A stretch of 64,000 nt of DNA from Micromonospora_H sonneratiae (GCF_042679305.1 NZ_JBHTMP010000006.1:1-64000); one strand, 5' to 3'. Positions 9,047 to 18,045 are shown, numbered from the stretch's first letter. Notes: generated by a model from the sequence alone, not told the origin. Program-made: numbers and translations.

Positions 9047-10360
9047 ATGCGTAACCGGTCTATCGATCCGAGGCGGCGGGTGCCGCGTACCGATGTCCTG
9101 CTGGCCGACCCCCGGCTCGCCGCCGCCGCTGCCTCACACGGCCGGTCCCGGGTCAAGGCGGTCATCGTCGGTGCCCAGGAACGGGCACGGCGTGGCGAGA
9201 TCCGCCCCGAGGACGTACCCGCCGCAGCGGTGGCGGCGTTGCCCGGGGGCGGACCACAGCCCGTCATCAACGCCACCGGTGTGCTACTGCACACCAACCT
9301 CGGCCGTGCCGCGCTGTCCACTGCCGCGGTCGACGCGGTGATCGCCGCCTCCGGGCACACCGCCGTCGAACTCGACCTGAACACCGGCCGCCGGGCCCAA
9401 CGCGGACGCGACGCGCTGGCTGCGCTGGCCGCCGCCGTACCGGACGCCCAGGCGGTCCACGTCGTCAACAACGGTGCAGCCGCACTGGTGCTGGCCGCGA
9501 CGGTGCTGGCCGCCGGCCGCGACATCGTGGTCAGCCGGGGCGAACTGGTCGAGATCGGCGACGGATTCCGCCTGCCTGATCTGCTGGAGAGCACCGGCGC
9601 GCGGCTACGCGAGGTGGGCACCACCAACCGCACCACGCTGGCCGACTACTCCTGGGCCGTCGGTGCGGGCACGGGCTTCATCCTCAAGGTCCACCCGTCC
9701 AACTTCATCGTCCGGGGCTTCACCACCTCGGTTCCGGTCAGTGAGTTGGTCACGTTGGGGGTACCGGTCGTTGTGGACATCGGCTCCGGATTGCTGACAC
9801 CGGAACCCCTGCTGCCCGACGAACCCGATGCGGCGTCCGCGTTGCGGGCCGGTGCGTCGCTGGTCACCGCCAGTGGCGACAAGCTGCTCGGCGGCCCGCA
9901 GGCCGGGTTGCTGCTCGGCGACTCCGACCTGGTCGAGCGGTTACGCCAGCATCCGCTGGCCCGTGCTCTGCGGGTGGACAAGCTGACCTTCGCGGCCCTG
10001 GAAGCAACGCTACGCGACCCGGAGACCCCGACCTGGCGGGCACTGCGGGCCCGCCCTGGAGAACTGCACGACCGGGTCGAGCGGCTACGTGAGGCGATCG
10101 CCGAGGCCGGACACAAGACGGAGGTCGTCGCCTGCGTAGCGGTCGTCGGTGGCGGGGGAGCACCGGGTGTCGAGCTGGACTCGTGGGCACTGTCGCTACC
10201 CGAACGGTACGCCGAAGCACTGCGACAGGGCGACCCGCCGGTGCTCGGGCGGGTCGAGCGTGGCCGGCTGCTGCTCGACCTGCGCGGCGTACCGGCCGAC
10301 CAGGACGACACCCTGCGCCGGGCGGTGCTACGGGTGCTCCACAACGGGCCGGGCAACTGA
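9047..10360 (+). CDS. selA: L-seryl-tRNA(Sec) selenium transferase
   Basis: This 437-aa PLP enzyme converts Ser-tRNA(Sec) to Sec-tRNA(Sec) using selenophosphate. Family hallmarks are the N-terminal tRNA-binding part (SRVKAVIVGAQERARRGEI), INATGVLLHTNLGRA, VNNGAAALVL, and the PLP-binding Lys at about 279 in ASGDKLLGGPQAG. ATG 9047 has GAGGTG six bases upstream. Length is normal for SelA (about 430-460). It is followed by selB after 6 bases. Confidence 0.96.
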   Translation: MRNRSIDPRRRVPRTDVLLADPRLAAAAASHGRSRVKAVIVGAQERARRGEIRPEDVPAAAVAALPGGGPQPVINATGVLLHTNLGRAALSTAAVDAVIAASGHTAVELDLNTGRRAQRGRDALAALAAAVPDAQAVHVVNNGAAALVLAATVLAAGRDIVVSRGELVEIGDGFRLPDLLESTGARLREVGTTNRTTLADYSWAVGAGTGFILKVHPSNFIVRGFTTSVPVSELVTLGVPVVVDIGSGLLTPEPLLPDEPDAASALRAGASLVTASGDKLLGGPQAGLLLGDSDLVERLRQHPLARALRVDKLTFAALEATLRDPETPTWRALRARPGELHDRVERLREAIAEAGHKTEVVACVAVVGGGGAPGVELDSWALSLPERYAEALRQGDPPVLGRVERGRLLLDLRGVPADQDDTLRRAVLRVLHNGPGN

Positions 10361-10366
10361 GTCGAC

Positions 10367-12136
10367 GTGCAGGTCATCGCCACCGCCGGGCACGTCGACC
10401 ACGGCAAGTCCACTCTGGTCAGGGCGTTGACCGGAATGGAACCCGACCGGTGGGCCGAGGAACGCCGTCGGGGCATGACCATCGACCTCGGCTTCGCCTG
10501 GACCTCGCTACCCTCCGGTCGGGTGGTCGCCCTGGTCGACGTACCCGGGCATGAGCGGTTCGTGCCCAACATGCTGGCCGGAGTCGGTCCGGTGCCGGCC
10601 GTGCTGCTGGTCGTGGCCGCCGACGAGGGATGGATGCCCCAGTCCGCCGAGCACCTCGCGGCGCTCGACGCGCTCGGTGTCCGGCACGGCCTGCTGGCGG
10701 TTACCCGGTCCGATCTCGCCGATCCGTACCCGGCCGCCGAACAGGCCCGGGCGGAGTTGGCCGGCACGTCGCTGGCCGACATCGAGACGGTTGCGGTCAG
10801 TGGCGTGACGGGGGCCGGTCTGGCCGACCTGGGGGCAGCACTCGACCGACTGGCCGCGCGACTGCCGGAACCACCGGCGACCGCCCCGGTACGGCTGTGG
10901 GTGGACCGGGTGTTCACCATCGCCGGCAGCGGTACGGTCGTCACCGGCACCCTGGGCGGCGGCCGACTGCACCCCGGCGACGAACTTGAGCTCGGTACCA
11001 CCGGCCAGCGGGTGCGCGTCCGGTCCCTCCAGTCGTTGGGGGCACCCGTCGACCGGGCCACCGGGGTTGCCCGGGTCGCGGTCAACCTTCGCGGGGTGGC
11101 CCGGGACCAGGTGGCGCGGGGGGATGCCCTGCTCACCCCGGGGCGGTTCCAGCCGACCGACCTGGTCGACGTGCGACTGTGCGGCGATCCGGTGGGCGAC
11201 CTGTCGGCCACCCTGATGCTGCACATCGGCTCGGCCGCCGTGCCGGTACGGGTACGACCACTCGGTGTGGACACCGCCCGGCTGCGGCTGGCCCGGCCGG
11301 TGCCGCTGCACCTGGGTGACCGGGCGCTGCTGCGTGATCCCGGTCAGCGGCGGGTGGTCGGTGGGGTGACCGTGCTGGACGTCGTACCGCCACCGTTGAA
11401 CCGTCGGGGATCGGCGGCTGCCCGGGCGGCGACGTTGGCCGACCTGGACGGGCCGCCGGACGAGGCCGGTGAGCTGCGCCGACGGGGACCGATGCGCAGG
11501 GACGCGCTGGAGCGGATGGGCGTGCGGGTCGGTACGGCCCCGGTGGTCGGGGACTGGCACGTCGATGCGGGCCAGTGGCGGGATCTGCGCCGCCGGGCCA
11601 TCGCCGAGGTACGGCGGTACGCCGACACCCATCCGCTTGAGGCGGGTGTCCCCGTCGAGACCCTGCGCCGGCTGCTCGGGTTGCCCGACCGGCTGCTGGT
11701 CCCCGCGCTGGTCGTACCGCCGCTGGTGATGTCGGGCGGTCGGGTGGGTGTCGGTGGAACGGACGTCGCACTGCCCGATGCGGTGCTGCGGGCCATCGAG
11801 CGGGTTCGCCACGAGCTGGCGGATCGACCGTTCCGTGCCCCGGAGGCGGCCCGGCTGCGCGAACTCGGCCTGGGGCAGCGGGAGGTCGGCGCCGCGGTCC
11901 GGGTGGGAGCGTTGTTGTGCCTGGCGGAGAACGTCGTACTCCTGCCCGCCGCAGCCGACGATGCCGTACGCGTGCTGGCTGGTCTGCCGCAGCCGTTCAC
12001 GCTCAGCACCGCCCGCCAGGCACTGGACACGACCCGTCGGGTCGCCGTGCCGTTGCTGGAGCTACTGGATCGTCGCGGTGCGACCCGACGGCTTTCCGAC
12101 GACGTCCGGGTCGTGGTGACGCCGCCACCGGGCTGA
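10367..12136 (+). CDS. selB: selenocysteine-specific elongation factor
   Basis: This 589-aa GTPase delivers Sec-tRNA to ribosomes paused at a SECIS. The G domain occupies residues 1-165 with AGHVDHGKST (G1), DVPGHE (G3) and a degenerate G4 (TRSD). Domains II/III follow (VFTIAGSGTVVTGTLGGG). The C-terminal 200 residues carry winged-helix repeats that bind SECIS RNA, starting near RRDALERMGV. GTG 10367 lies 6 bases after the selA stop. Length is near the E. coli protein (614 aa). Confidence 0.96.
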   Translation: MQVIATAGHVDHGKSTLVRALTGMEPDRWAEERRRGMTIDLGFAWTSLPSGRVVALVDVPGHERFVPNMLAGVGPVPAVLLVVAADEGWMPQSAEHLAALDALGVRHGLLAVTRSDLADPYPAAEQARAELAGTSLADIETVAVSGVTGAGLADLGAALDRLAARLPEPPATAPVRLWVDRVFTIAGSGTVVTGTLGGGRLHPGDELELGTTGQRVRVRSLQSLGAPVDRATGVARVAVNLRGVARDQVARGDALLTPGRFQPTDLVDVRLCGDPVGDLSATLMLHIGSAAVPVRVRPLGVDTARLRLARPVPLHLGDRALLRDPGQRRVVGGVTVLDVVPPPLNRRGSAAARAATLADLDGPPDEAGELRRRGPMRRDALERMGVRVGTAPVVGDWHVDAGQWRDLRRRAIAEVRRYADTHPLEAGVPVETLRRLLGLPDRLLVPALVVPPLVMSGGRVGVGGTDVALPDAVLRAIERVRHELADRPFRAPEAARLRELGLGQREVGAAVRVGALLCLAENVVLLPAAADDAVRVLAGLPQPFTLSTARQALDTTRRVAVPLLELLDRRGATRRLSDDVRVVVTPPPG

Positions 12137-12157
12137 TGGTCGACCGAGAGAATCCGG

Positions 12158-12184
12158 TGCAACCCTTACCTGTCGCTGTTGGTC
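12158..12184 (+). promoter_or_regulatory. possible ECF-type promoter of the sigma factor gene
   Basis: TGCAACC at 12158-12164 resembles the AAC-containing -35 of ECF sigma promoters. GTC lies 17 bases after it (12182-12184), which could be the -10. The position, 32 bases before the ECF sigma start, suggests autoregulation. This is read by eye only. Confidence 0.35.
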
Positions 12185-12215
12185 CTTTCCATGACGACGT
12201 TGCCGAAGGAGTGCA

Positions 12216-12737
12216 ATGGATGGACAGGACGCCGTACACCAGGCGTATCAGGCGTACTACCACCGATTAGTCGGTCAGCTCTACGGGCTCACCGGTGATC
12301 TGCCCGAGGCGCAGGACGTGGTGCACGAGGCGTATGCGCGGGCGCTGGCCCGCCCCGCGCGGTTCCTCGAACTGGACGATCCGGAGAAGTGGCTGCGTAC
12401 GGTTGCGATGAACGTGGCCCGCAGCCGCTTCCGACGTCGCTGGGTGTTCGACCGGCTGCTCCGGTCCGGTCGGGTGGACCGACCCGACGACATCGTGCCC
12501 GGGCTGTCGCCCGACCATGTCGCGCTGGTCGCCGCGCTGCGCGAACTCAACCGGCCGACCCGGGAGGCCGTGGTGCTCCACCATCTGGCCGACCTGACGG
12601 TGGAGGAGGTGGCCGACACGCTCGACGTTCCGGTCGGCACGGTCAAGGCACGACTGTCCCGGGGACGAGCCGCGCTCGCCCGACTTCTGTCTGACAACCC
12701 CCGGATCTTGCGGAAGGAGACGGTACGTCATGCGTGA
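12216..12737 (+). CDS. ECF RNA polymerase sigma factor (SigE family)
   Basis: This 173-aa protein has sigma-70 region 2 (residues 9-78, including DLPEAQDVVHEAYARA and PEKWLRTVAMNVARSR) and region 4 (about 105-160, with LADLTVEEVADTLDVPVGTVKARLSRGRA). No C-terminal extension is present. ATG 12216 has AAGGAG about five bases upstream. Its 3' end overlaps the next gene by 8 bases, so the two are translated together. The partner takes the place where an anti-sigma factor is usually found. Confidence 0.92.
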   Translation: MDGQDAVHQAYQAYYHRLVGQLYGLTGDLPEAQDVVHEAYARALARPARFLELDDPEKWLRTVAMNVARSRFRRRWVFDRLLRSGRVDRPDDIVPGLSPDHVALVAALRELNRPTREAVVLHHLADLTVEEVADTLDVPVGTVKARLSRGRAALARLLSDNPRILRKETVRHA

Positions 12738-14061
12738 ACCGGACTACCAGGGGCTACGGGACCACGTCGCCCGTTCCGCCCAACAGCCGGCGTTCGAGAC
12801 GGTGCGGACACGCGCCAGCCGACTGCGTGCCCGTGGCCGGATGAAAGCCGCGACCGTTGCCGTGGCGGTGGCTGCGCTGCTCGGTATCGGGGGATTCACC
12901 GTGTTGCCGTCGGCTGTCGGTGACCCGGACCGGGTGGCGGCCGTGCCGTCACCCAGCACGCTGGGTGTCGATACCCCGTCGCGGTTCCTCTGGCAGACGG
13001 CGGGGAGCGATGCCAACCATCTGTATGCGGTGGTCTCCGACTCCGACTGTGTCGGGTGCCCGTTCAGGTTGAAGGCATCGTCGGACGGGGGCCGGAGTTG
13101 GCGGGAGCGGCCCAGGTATCGGGAGTTCCAGAACATGGCACCGCAGAACCTCAAGGTTCTCGGCCCCGATGTTCTTTTCACCAGCGATGCCATCAGGAGA
13201 CCGGTCGGATCGGGCTTTCCCCGCTCGGATACACGTACATCATCGTCGACCTCGGTAGCCCCCACTGCCGGGCTGATGAAAGACCTTTTCGAACAGCGAC
13301 ACTGGGTTAGCGTCGATGATGGGGTGAGCTGGTCGGAGATGGCCACCACCGATGCGGCAGTCGATGCGGCCCCTACCAATGGCGGCTTCGCCATGCAGCG
13401 TGTGAACGAGAAGATCATGCTGTGTGTGATCGATCCGGCCAACAGGACGATCGCCCCGCTGGCCAAGCAGCCGCCGCTGGCCGAGTTCGAACTGGTCGAG
13501 GTGCCGACGAAGGCCGGGGTGTGGGTTCAGGGGTACGACCCGGTCACCCGCCGGCCGGCTGTCGCGGTGAGCCAAGACCGGGGAGCCAACTGGCAGGTGT
13601 CGGTGTTCGGGGCGGAGGCACCGGCACGATCGGTCGGGGGATCCATTCCTACGATGTACCTGCCGAATGTCGCCACCACCGACGGTCGGACGGCCTATGC
13701 CATCTTCATCGATGGGGGGCGGAGCGTCCGGGTCTACCGCAGCACCGATGCCGGCCGCACCTGGACCCGTACCAATCCGGGCGACCGGATTTCGCAGCTA
13801 CCGCTGGCGGGTCCGCGGTCGCACGTTGCCTCGGACGGGTCCCACGTGCTCGTCGCCCAGGATCCCGAAGCCGGTTACGTGTTGCTGGCCAGCCGGGACG
13901 GGCGTACCTATGCGCCGCTGGAGGGCACGGGCCTGCCAGTGGAGACCACGGTATCGCCCGGGGTGGCCGAGATCGCCGAGGGTCGGTACTACTACCTGAC
14001 CCGCGAACAGCTCTACCTGTCGGAGGACGGGATGCGTTGGTGGCCGGTCGTCGGGCTGTGA
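12730..14061 (+). CDS. membrane-anchored Asp-box (BNR) beta-propeller protein, possible sigma regulator
   Basis: The protein has 443 aa. About 40 cytoplasmic residues come first, then one transmembrane helix (AATVAVAVAALLGIGGFTVL, about 40-60), then a large extracytoplasmic part. That part holds four sialidase-type Asp boxes: SSDGGRSW, SVDDGVSW, SQDRGANW and STDAGRTW. A propeller fold follows from these; glycosidase activity does not. The layout and the 8-base overlap with the ECF sigma gene fit an anti-sigma-like receptor in which the short N-terminal tail holds the sigma factor. That role is inference, because no zinc anti-sigma motif is present. A large hairpin ends the unit. Confidence 0.85.
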   Translation: MREPDYQGLRDHVARSAQQPAFETVRTRASRLRARGRMKAATVAVAVAALLGIGGFTVLPSAVGDPDRVAAVPSPSTLGVDTPSRFLWQTAGSDANHLYAVVSDSDCVGCPFRLKASSDGGRSWRERPRYREFQNMAPQNLKVLGPDVLFTSDAIRRPVGSGFPRSDTRTSSSTSVAPTAGLMKDLFEQRHWVSVDDGVSWSEMATTDAAVDAAPTNGGFAMQRVNEKIMLCVIDPANRTIAPLAKQPPLAEFELVEVPTKAGVWVQGYDPVTRRPAVAVSQDRGANWQVSVFGAEAPARSVGGSIPTMYLPNVATTDGRTAYAIFIDGGRSVRVYRSTDAGRTWTRTNPGDRISQLPLAGPRSHVASDGSHVLVAQDPEAGYVLLASRDGRTYAPLEGTGLPVETTVSPGVAEIAEGRYYYLTREQLYLSEDGMRWWPVVGL

Positions 14062-14078
14062 CCGGCGATGGGGGATAT

Positions 14079-14134
14079 CGACCCGGCCCGGCCCCGATTC
14101 GGTGGAGAACGCCGATCGGGACCGGGCCGGGTCG
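14079..14134 (+). terminator. strong terminator hairpin
   Basis: The arms CGACCCGGCCCGG (14079-14091) and CCGGGCCGGGTCG (14122-14134) are perfectly complementary over 13 bp. After one mismatch they continue for 6 bp (CCCGAT/ATCGGG). It lies 18 bases after the stop of the Asp-box gene. There is no T-tract. Confidence 0.78.
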
Positions 14135-14149
14135 CCTAGCGTGGGGCGT

Positions 14150-14347
14150 ATGGACCCTGCGGCGACGTGGCGGGACAAGAACCACCGCTGGCGGATCGAG
14201 GCGTACCGGGCACCCGATCTGCGGTTCGCCATCTACGCGACCAACGGTCTGACCGAGTCTGCGCCGTTGTGGCTGTTCGGGATGCCAGCGTTGGCCCGCT
14301 GGCTGACGATCCACAGCATCGGTATCGGTGATCTGGAGACCGTCTGA
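14150..14347 (+). CDS. small hypothetical protein, 65 aa
   Basis: The ORF starts at ATG 14150, 16 bases after the terminator hairpin. The protein is soluble with charged N-terminal residues (TWRDKNHRWRIEAYRAPDLR) and a hydrophobic middle (SAPLWLFGMPALARWL). No family is recognised. Composition is protein-like. No clear Shine-Dalgarno is seen, so it may be leaderless or start elsewhere. Confidence 0.5.
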   Translation: MDPAATWRDKNHRWRIEAYRAPDLRFAIYATNGLTESAPLWLFGMPALARWLTIHSIGIGDLETV

Positions 14348-14453
14348 CCGGCGACCGCCTGAAAACGATGCGTAGATTTCCTTCTTGACCAAGATCTATG
14401 ACGTAGCTAACTTTCAAGGCGATCCTTGCCGGTCCAAGCGACGGAGGTACGCC

Positions 14454-15749
14454 GTGAATCGCCGCAATTTCCTGACCAGCGCCGCCGCAGCAGGTGCCCT
14501 CGGTGCCACCACCGCGACGGTCGCAGGTGCGCCAGCCTCGGCCAGCGGGCGGGGGCGACAGGTCCAGACCGGGCTGGACGTGCTCGTCGCCTCGCGGTTC
14601 GCGGCACTCTCCGGACAGCGGGTCGGCGTGCTGTCCAACCCGACCGGCGTCGACGCCGACTACCGGCACCTGGTCGACCTCATGCACGGGTCCGGGCAGG
14701 TCCAGTTGACTGCGGCGTTCGGCCCCGAGCACGGCTTCCGAGGCTCCGCGCAGGCCGGCGGCAGCGAGGGGACCGGGATCGACGCCCGTACCGGGATCAC
14801 CGTCTACGACGCGTACGGCGCGTCCCAGACCAAATGGGCCGAGCTGATCACCCGGGCCGAGGTCGACACCGTCGTCTTCGACATCCAGGACGTCGGATCC
14901 CGCTTCTACACCTACATCTGGACCATGTACGACTCCATGGTCGCCGCCGCCCGGCTCGGTCGCCGCTACGTTGTCCTCGATCGGCCCAACCCCATCGGCG
15001 GGCGGGCGTACGGGCCGATGATGACGACCCCCTACACCTCCGGGGTCGGCAAGAAGGAGATCGTGCAGCAGCACGGCATGACCGTCGGTGAGCTGGCCCG
15101 CTTCTTCAACAGCGAGTTCCTGCCCGCCGAGGCGGGACGGTCGGTCGAGTTGCAGGTGATCGCCTGTCGGCACTGGAAGCGGGACCGGTTCGCCGCCGAC
15201 ACCGGTATGCCGTGGGTGATGCCGAGTCCCAACATGCCCACGCCGGACACCGCCCTGGTGTATCCCGGCACCGGCCTCTTCGAGGGGGTCGCGTCGATCA
15301 CCGAGGGGCGGGGGACCGCCCGCCCGTTCGAACTGATCGGTGGCCTGGCCACCGACTTCGACTACCACTGGGGGGACCGCCTCAACGCCCGGAACCTGCC
15401 CGGGGTCCAGTTCCGGGAGGCGTACTTCTCACCCACCTCCGCCGGCCAGAAGCCGCAGCTGCTCAACAAGCTCTGTGCCGGCGTGGAGGTGAAGGTCGTC
15501 GACCCGGCCCGGTACGACCCGATCCGTACGGCGGTGGCGATGCTCGTCGAGGCACGAAGGTACCCCGCGTTCGCGTGGCGGGCCGACACCTGGGATGCCG
15601 CCCGTCCGTACTGGATCGACAAGCTCACCGGTTCCACCCGGCTGCGCACGATGATCGACGCCGGTGCCGACGTGGCCGACGTGGTGGACGCCTGGTCGGA
15701 CGAGTTGGCCGACTTCACCCGTCGGCGCAAGCCCTACCTGCTCTACTGA
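14454..15749 (+). CDS. namZ: exported DUF1343 protein, NamZ-type exo-beta-N-acetylmuramidase
   Basis: This 431-aa protein starts at GTG 14454 behind GGAGGT. It opens with a twin-arginine signal (NRRNFLTSAAAAGALGATTA) and a likely cleavage after ASA. The mature part is a DUF1343 domain: GLDVLVASRFAALSGQRVGV, NPTGVD, FGPEHGFRG, VFDIQDVGSRFYTYIWTM and LDRPNPIGG. NamZ of Bacillus subtilis, the characterised member, releases terminal MurNAc from peptidoglycan fragments, so a cell-wall recycling role outside the membrane is likely. A bidirectional hairpin separates it from the convergent PfpI gene. Confidence 0.9.
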   Translation: MNRRNFLTSAAAAGALGATTATVAGAPASASGRGRQVQTGLDVLVASRFAALSGQRVGVLSNPTGVDADYRHLVDLMHGSGQVQLTAAFGPEHGFRGSAQAGGSEGTGIDARTGITVYDAYGASQTKWAELITRAEVDTVVFDIQDVGSRFYTYIWTMYDSMVAAARLGRRYVVLDRPNPIGGRAYGPMMTTPYTSGVGKKEIVQQHGMTVGELARFFNSEFLPAEAGRSVELQVIACRHWKRDRFAADTGMPWVMPSPNMPTPDTALVYPGTGLFEGVASITEGRGTARPFELIGGLATDFDYHWGDRLNARNLPGVQFREAYFSPTSAGQKPQLLNKLCAGVEVKVVDPARYDPIRTAVAMLVEARRYPAFAWRADTWDAARPYWIDKLTGSTRLRTMIDAGADVADVVDAWSDELADFTRRRKPYLLY

Positions 15750-15775
15750 GGCCGGTACGTCCAGACGAAGGTCCC

Positions 15776-15806
15776 GGCCCGTTCCCGGATCACCGGGGAA
15801 CGGGCC
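15776..15806. terminator. bidirectional terminator hairpin
   Basis: The arms GGCCCGTTCCC (15776-15786) and GGGAACGGGCC (15796-15806) form an 11-bp perfect stem with a 9-base loop. It lies between convergent stops at 15749 and 15859. Confidence 0.75.
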
Positions 15807-15858
15807 GGGAACGGCCGTTCGTTGCCGGGGCCGCTGTCAGCGACCGGGCGAGGTCAGG

Positions 15859-16440
15859 TCAGATCGAGGCCAACTGGCCGACGTGCAGGCCCTCGGAGAT
15901 CTCCTCGACCATCTTCGAGCCGAACGCCGGCAGGTCGCTCGGGCCGCGACTGGTGACCAGGCCCGCATCGGTGTGTACCTGCTCGTTCACCCAGTTGCCG
16001 CCCGCGTTGCGGATGTCGGTGGCCAGGCTCGGGTACGACGTCAATGTCCGACCCCGCACCACGTCCGCCTCGGCCAGCATCCACGGGCCATGACAGATCG
16101 CCGCTACCGGCTTCTCCTGCTCGAAGAAGTCCCGGACGAAGGCAACTGCCACCGGGTCGAGTCGAAGCCGGTCCGCGTTGGCGACCCCACCGGGTAGGAC
16201 CAGGGCGTCGTAGTCGGAAGCGTCCGCCTCCGCCACCGTCAGGTCCACCTCGTACGTGTTGGACGGGTTGATGTCCTGCCGCACGGACTGGATCGGTTCC
16301 GGATGAACCGAGAGCAGGTCCACCTCGGCGCCGGCTTGCTCGGCTGCGGCCCGTGACTGGGTGTACTCCACCTCTTCGACCCCGTCGGTGGCGAGGAAGG
16401 CCACGGACTTGCCCATCAGCGGAGCTTGCTGTGCGGTCAT
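15859..16440 (-). CDS. DJ-1/PfpI-family protein (type 1 glutamine amidotransferase-like)
   Basis: This 193-aa protein of the PfpI/YhbO group has the nucleophile elbow AICHGPW (Cys116) and an early acidic pair (TDGVEEVEY). Members act as glyoxalase III/deglycase or chaperone-like stress proteins; the exact activity is not shown by sequence. ATG 16440 follows AGAGGAGG. A longer open frame upstream lacks protein character and is not used. It is monocistronic and convergent with the muramidase gene. Confidence 0.9.
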   Translation of the reverse strand: MTAQQAPLMGKSVAFLATDGVEEVEYTQSRAAAEQAGAEVDLLSVHPEPIQSVRQDINPSNTYEVDLTVAEADASDYDALVLPGGVANADRLRLDPVAVAFVRDFFEQEKPVAAICHGPWMLAEADVVRGRTLTSYPSLATDIRNAGGNWVNEQVHTDAGLVTSRGPSDLPAFGSKMVEEISEGLHVGQLASI

Positions 16441-16682
16441 GTTGCCGCCTCCTCTCGCGGCGCGGAACTGACTGGCCGCGCTGCTGTACCTGGCCTTCCC
16501 GGCGGCCCGGAACGCAAACGGGCCGCCGGCCCGCACCAAGGATCTCCCGGTCCCGCGCCGGCGCGAGTTCGGTTCGCGGCGACCTGGGTCGGTATCGGCG
16601 ATGCCGGAGGCCGGGTCGCTCGGTGGTGGGAGGCCGTCCCGAAGAGGTCTGTGCGTAAAATTTCGCATTTAACGTGAATTGC

Positions 16683-16868
16683 GTGAACAACAAGGGATTG
16701 CGAACGTTCCTGTCGGTCGGGACTGGAATAGCGGTGATCTTCTTTGGTAGTCGCCCGTCTGCGGACGGCAGTGGCGGCATCACCAATGCCCTACTCGTGC
16801 TGGGGGTGCTGGCCGCCGTCCTCGTCTGGTTCCTCACCAAACCCAACGCCGGTAAGCCAGTGAGCTGA
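16683..16868 (+). CDS. small two-span membrane protein
   Basis: About 61 aa from GTG 16683; GTG 16674 would add three residues. Two hydrophobic helices are visible (FLSVGTGIAVIFFGS and ALLVLGVLAAVLVWFL) with a short polar link and a basic tail (TKPNAGKP). No family is recognised. The two-helix layout is sound, but no clear ribosome binding site is seen. It is divergent from the PfpI gene. Confidence 0.6.
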   Translation: MNNKGLRTFLSVGTGIAVIFFGSRPSADGSGGITNALLVLGVLAAVLVWFLTKPNAGKPVS

Positions 16869-16913
16869 ATACCGGGTCGGTAGCGCCGCTCCGGGCAGGT
16901 CGTGGCCGGTCGG

Positions 16914-17570
16914 TCAGCGTGCGGCTGCTGCCGCCCTGGTCAGGGTCCCGGGTGACTCCTCGCCGAGCGAGACCCGTACCAGGGCCGAGGCCAGCCGAGG
17001 AAAGTCCCGGCCGGGCACCAGCCCGGCCAGCGCGTCGGGCGCGGCCGGTAGGCCGAGCCTGCGGGCCCCGGCGGTCATCCGACGATCCGTGTACGGGCAT
17101 ACGTCGCTCCACACCGCCTGCGCTTCACGTAGGTAGATGTCCGCACCGGTCGGTCCGATTCCCGGAAAACTCGTCAGAAGGCGCCGTAACGCCGACAGAT
17201 CACCATCTGCTTCACGATGCAGCCGTCGCAGGTCACCCCGCCAACGTTCCAGGCACAACCGGGCACCGGCTCCCAGCATGGTCGACGTACGTTCGTCGTA
17301 CCGCCGATAGTGGCCGCGACCCAGCGCATCGACCCGGTCCTGCCAACTGGCCGCCTCCATCGCCTGTGGCGTGCGGTAACCCGCCCCGAACAGTTCACGC
17401 GCGGCGGCCACTCCGACCGAGGCGCGGATCCGCGTACTCAACAGGGTCGCCAGCACCAGCAGTTGATACAGCGGAGCCGGCCGGTCGGCCAGTTGTATGC
17501 CGCAGTCCTCGGCATACGTATGGCCGTGCCGATCCAGCAGTGTCCGGACCAGTGCCTGATCGTTGCGCAT
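16914..17570 (-). CDS. endonuclease III-like HhH-GPD DNA repair protein
   Basis: This 218-aa protein has an endonuclease III-like helical core: LVLATLLSTRIRASVGVAAA, then a helix-hairpin-helix (FPGIGPTGADIYLREA) followed by an Asp in CPYTDRRM at the catalytic aspartate position. It lacks the Cys cluster for a [4Fe-4S] centre found at the C terminus of Nth. The usual catalytic Lys of bifunctional enzymes is not evident, so it may be a monofunctional glycosylase or an inactive relative. ATG 17570 is the only good start. Confidence 0.8.
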   Translation of the reverse strand: MRNDQALVRTLLDRHGHTYAEDCGIQLADRPAPLYQLLVLATLLSTRIRASVGVAAARELFGAGYRTPQAMEAASWQDRVDALGRGHYRRYDERTSTMLGAGARLCLERWRGDLRRLHREADGDLSALRRLLTSFPGIGPTGADIYLREAQAVWSDVCPYTDRRMTAGARRLGLPAAPDALAGLVPGRDFPRLASALVRVSLGEESPGTLTRAAAAAR

Positions 17571-17838
17571 AAGCCCCGGTTACCCACCCTCGTAGCGAAT
17601 AGTCCGGGATGGTGGCGGGCAGTCCCGAATGCCCGCCGGGAGAGCCGCGCGGTCACGACGATCGGCTCGCCCTGCTGTCGGAGCCAGCAAGCGGCCCCGG
17701 CCAGTCCCACGAGCCCGTAGGCCCGGCGGGCCCGGGGATCGGTTCGCGCCGCCGGTATGCCGGCCGGCCCGCCGGGTAATCCCACGGTGCGACCCGGTGG
17801 TGCGAGCCGATCGCGCCCCAGGGCGAAGGGAGACGAAG

Positions 17839-18045
17839 ATGACGAACGTGCAGCAGCCGGAACTGCGGCGTGGCGAACGTAACCCGACCGTGCAGGACAG
17901 CAAGGCCCCCGGTCCGAGTGACCGTCGACCACGCTCCGGCGGTGGTCAGGCCCGTCCCATGCCGCCGAAACAGGTTTCCCCGTACGGCCCGTCGGCTCGG
18001 CCGGTCGCCGAGGACACAGGTCGGGGTAGGCGCGGCAGGGACTAG
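17839..18045 (+). CDS. small basic, disordered protein, 68 aa
   Basis: ATG 17839 has a GAAGGGAGA ribosome binding site upstream. The sequence is rich in Pro, Gly, Arg and Ser (SDRRPRSGGGQARPMPPKQ) with no hydrophobic core, so it is probably unstructured. No function can be given. Its stop overlaps the convergent stop of the minus-strand membrane protein as CTAG (18042-18045). Confidence 0.5.
   Translation: MTNVQQPELRRGERNPTVQDSKAPGPSDRRPRSGGGQARPMPPKQVSPYGPSARPVAEDTGRGRRGRD

Noticed and set aside
9646..11274. 542-codon minus-strand frame opposite selA and selB
   Set aside because: It is Ser/Arg/Thr-rich, low-complexity antisense of two well-supported genes.
17438..17932. minus-strand frame upstream of and into the endonuclease III-like gene
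   Set aside because: Part of it looks protein-like (GLVGLAGAACWL), but it has no good start and overlaps the start of the repair gene by about 130 bases.
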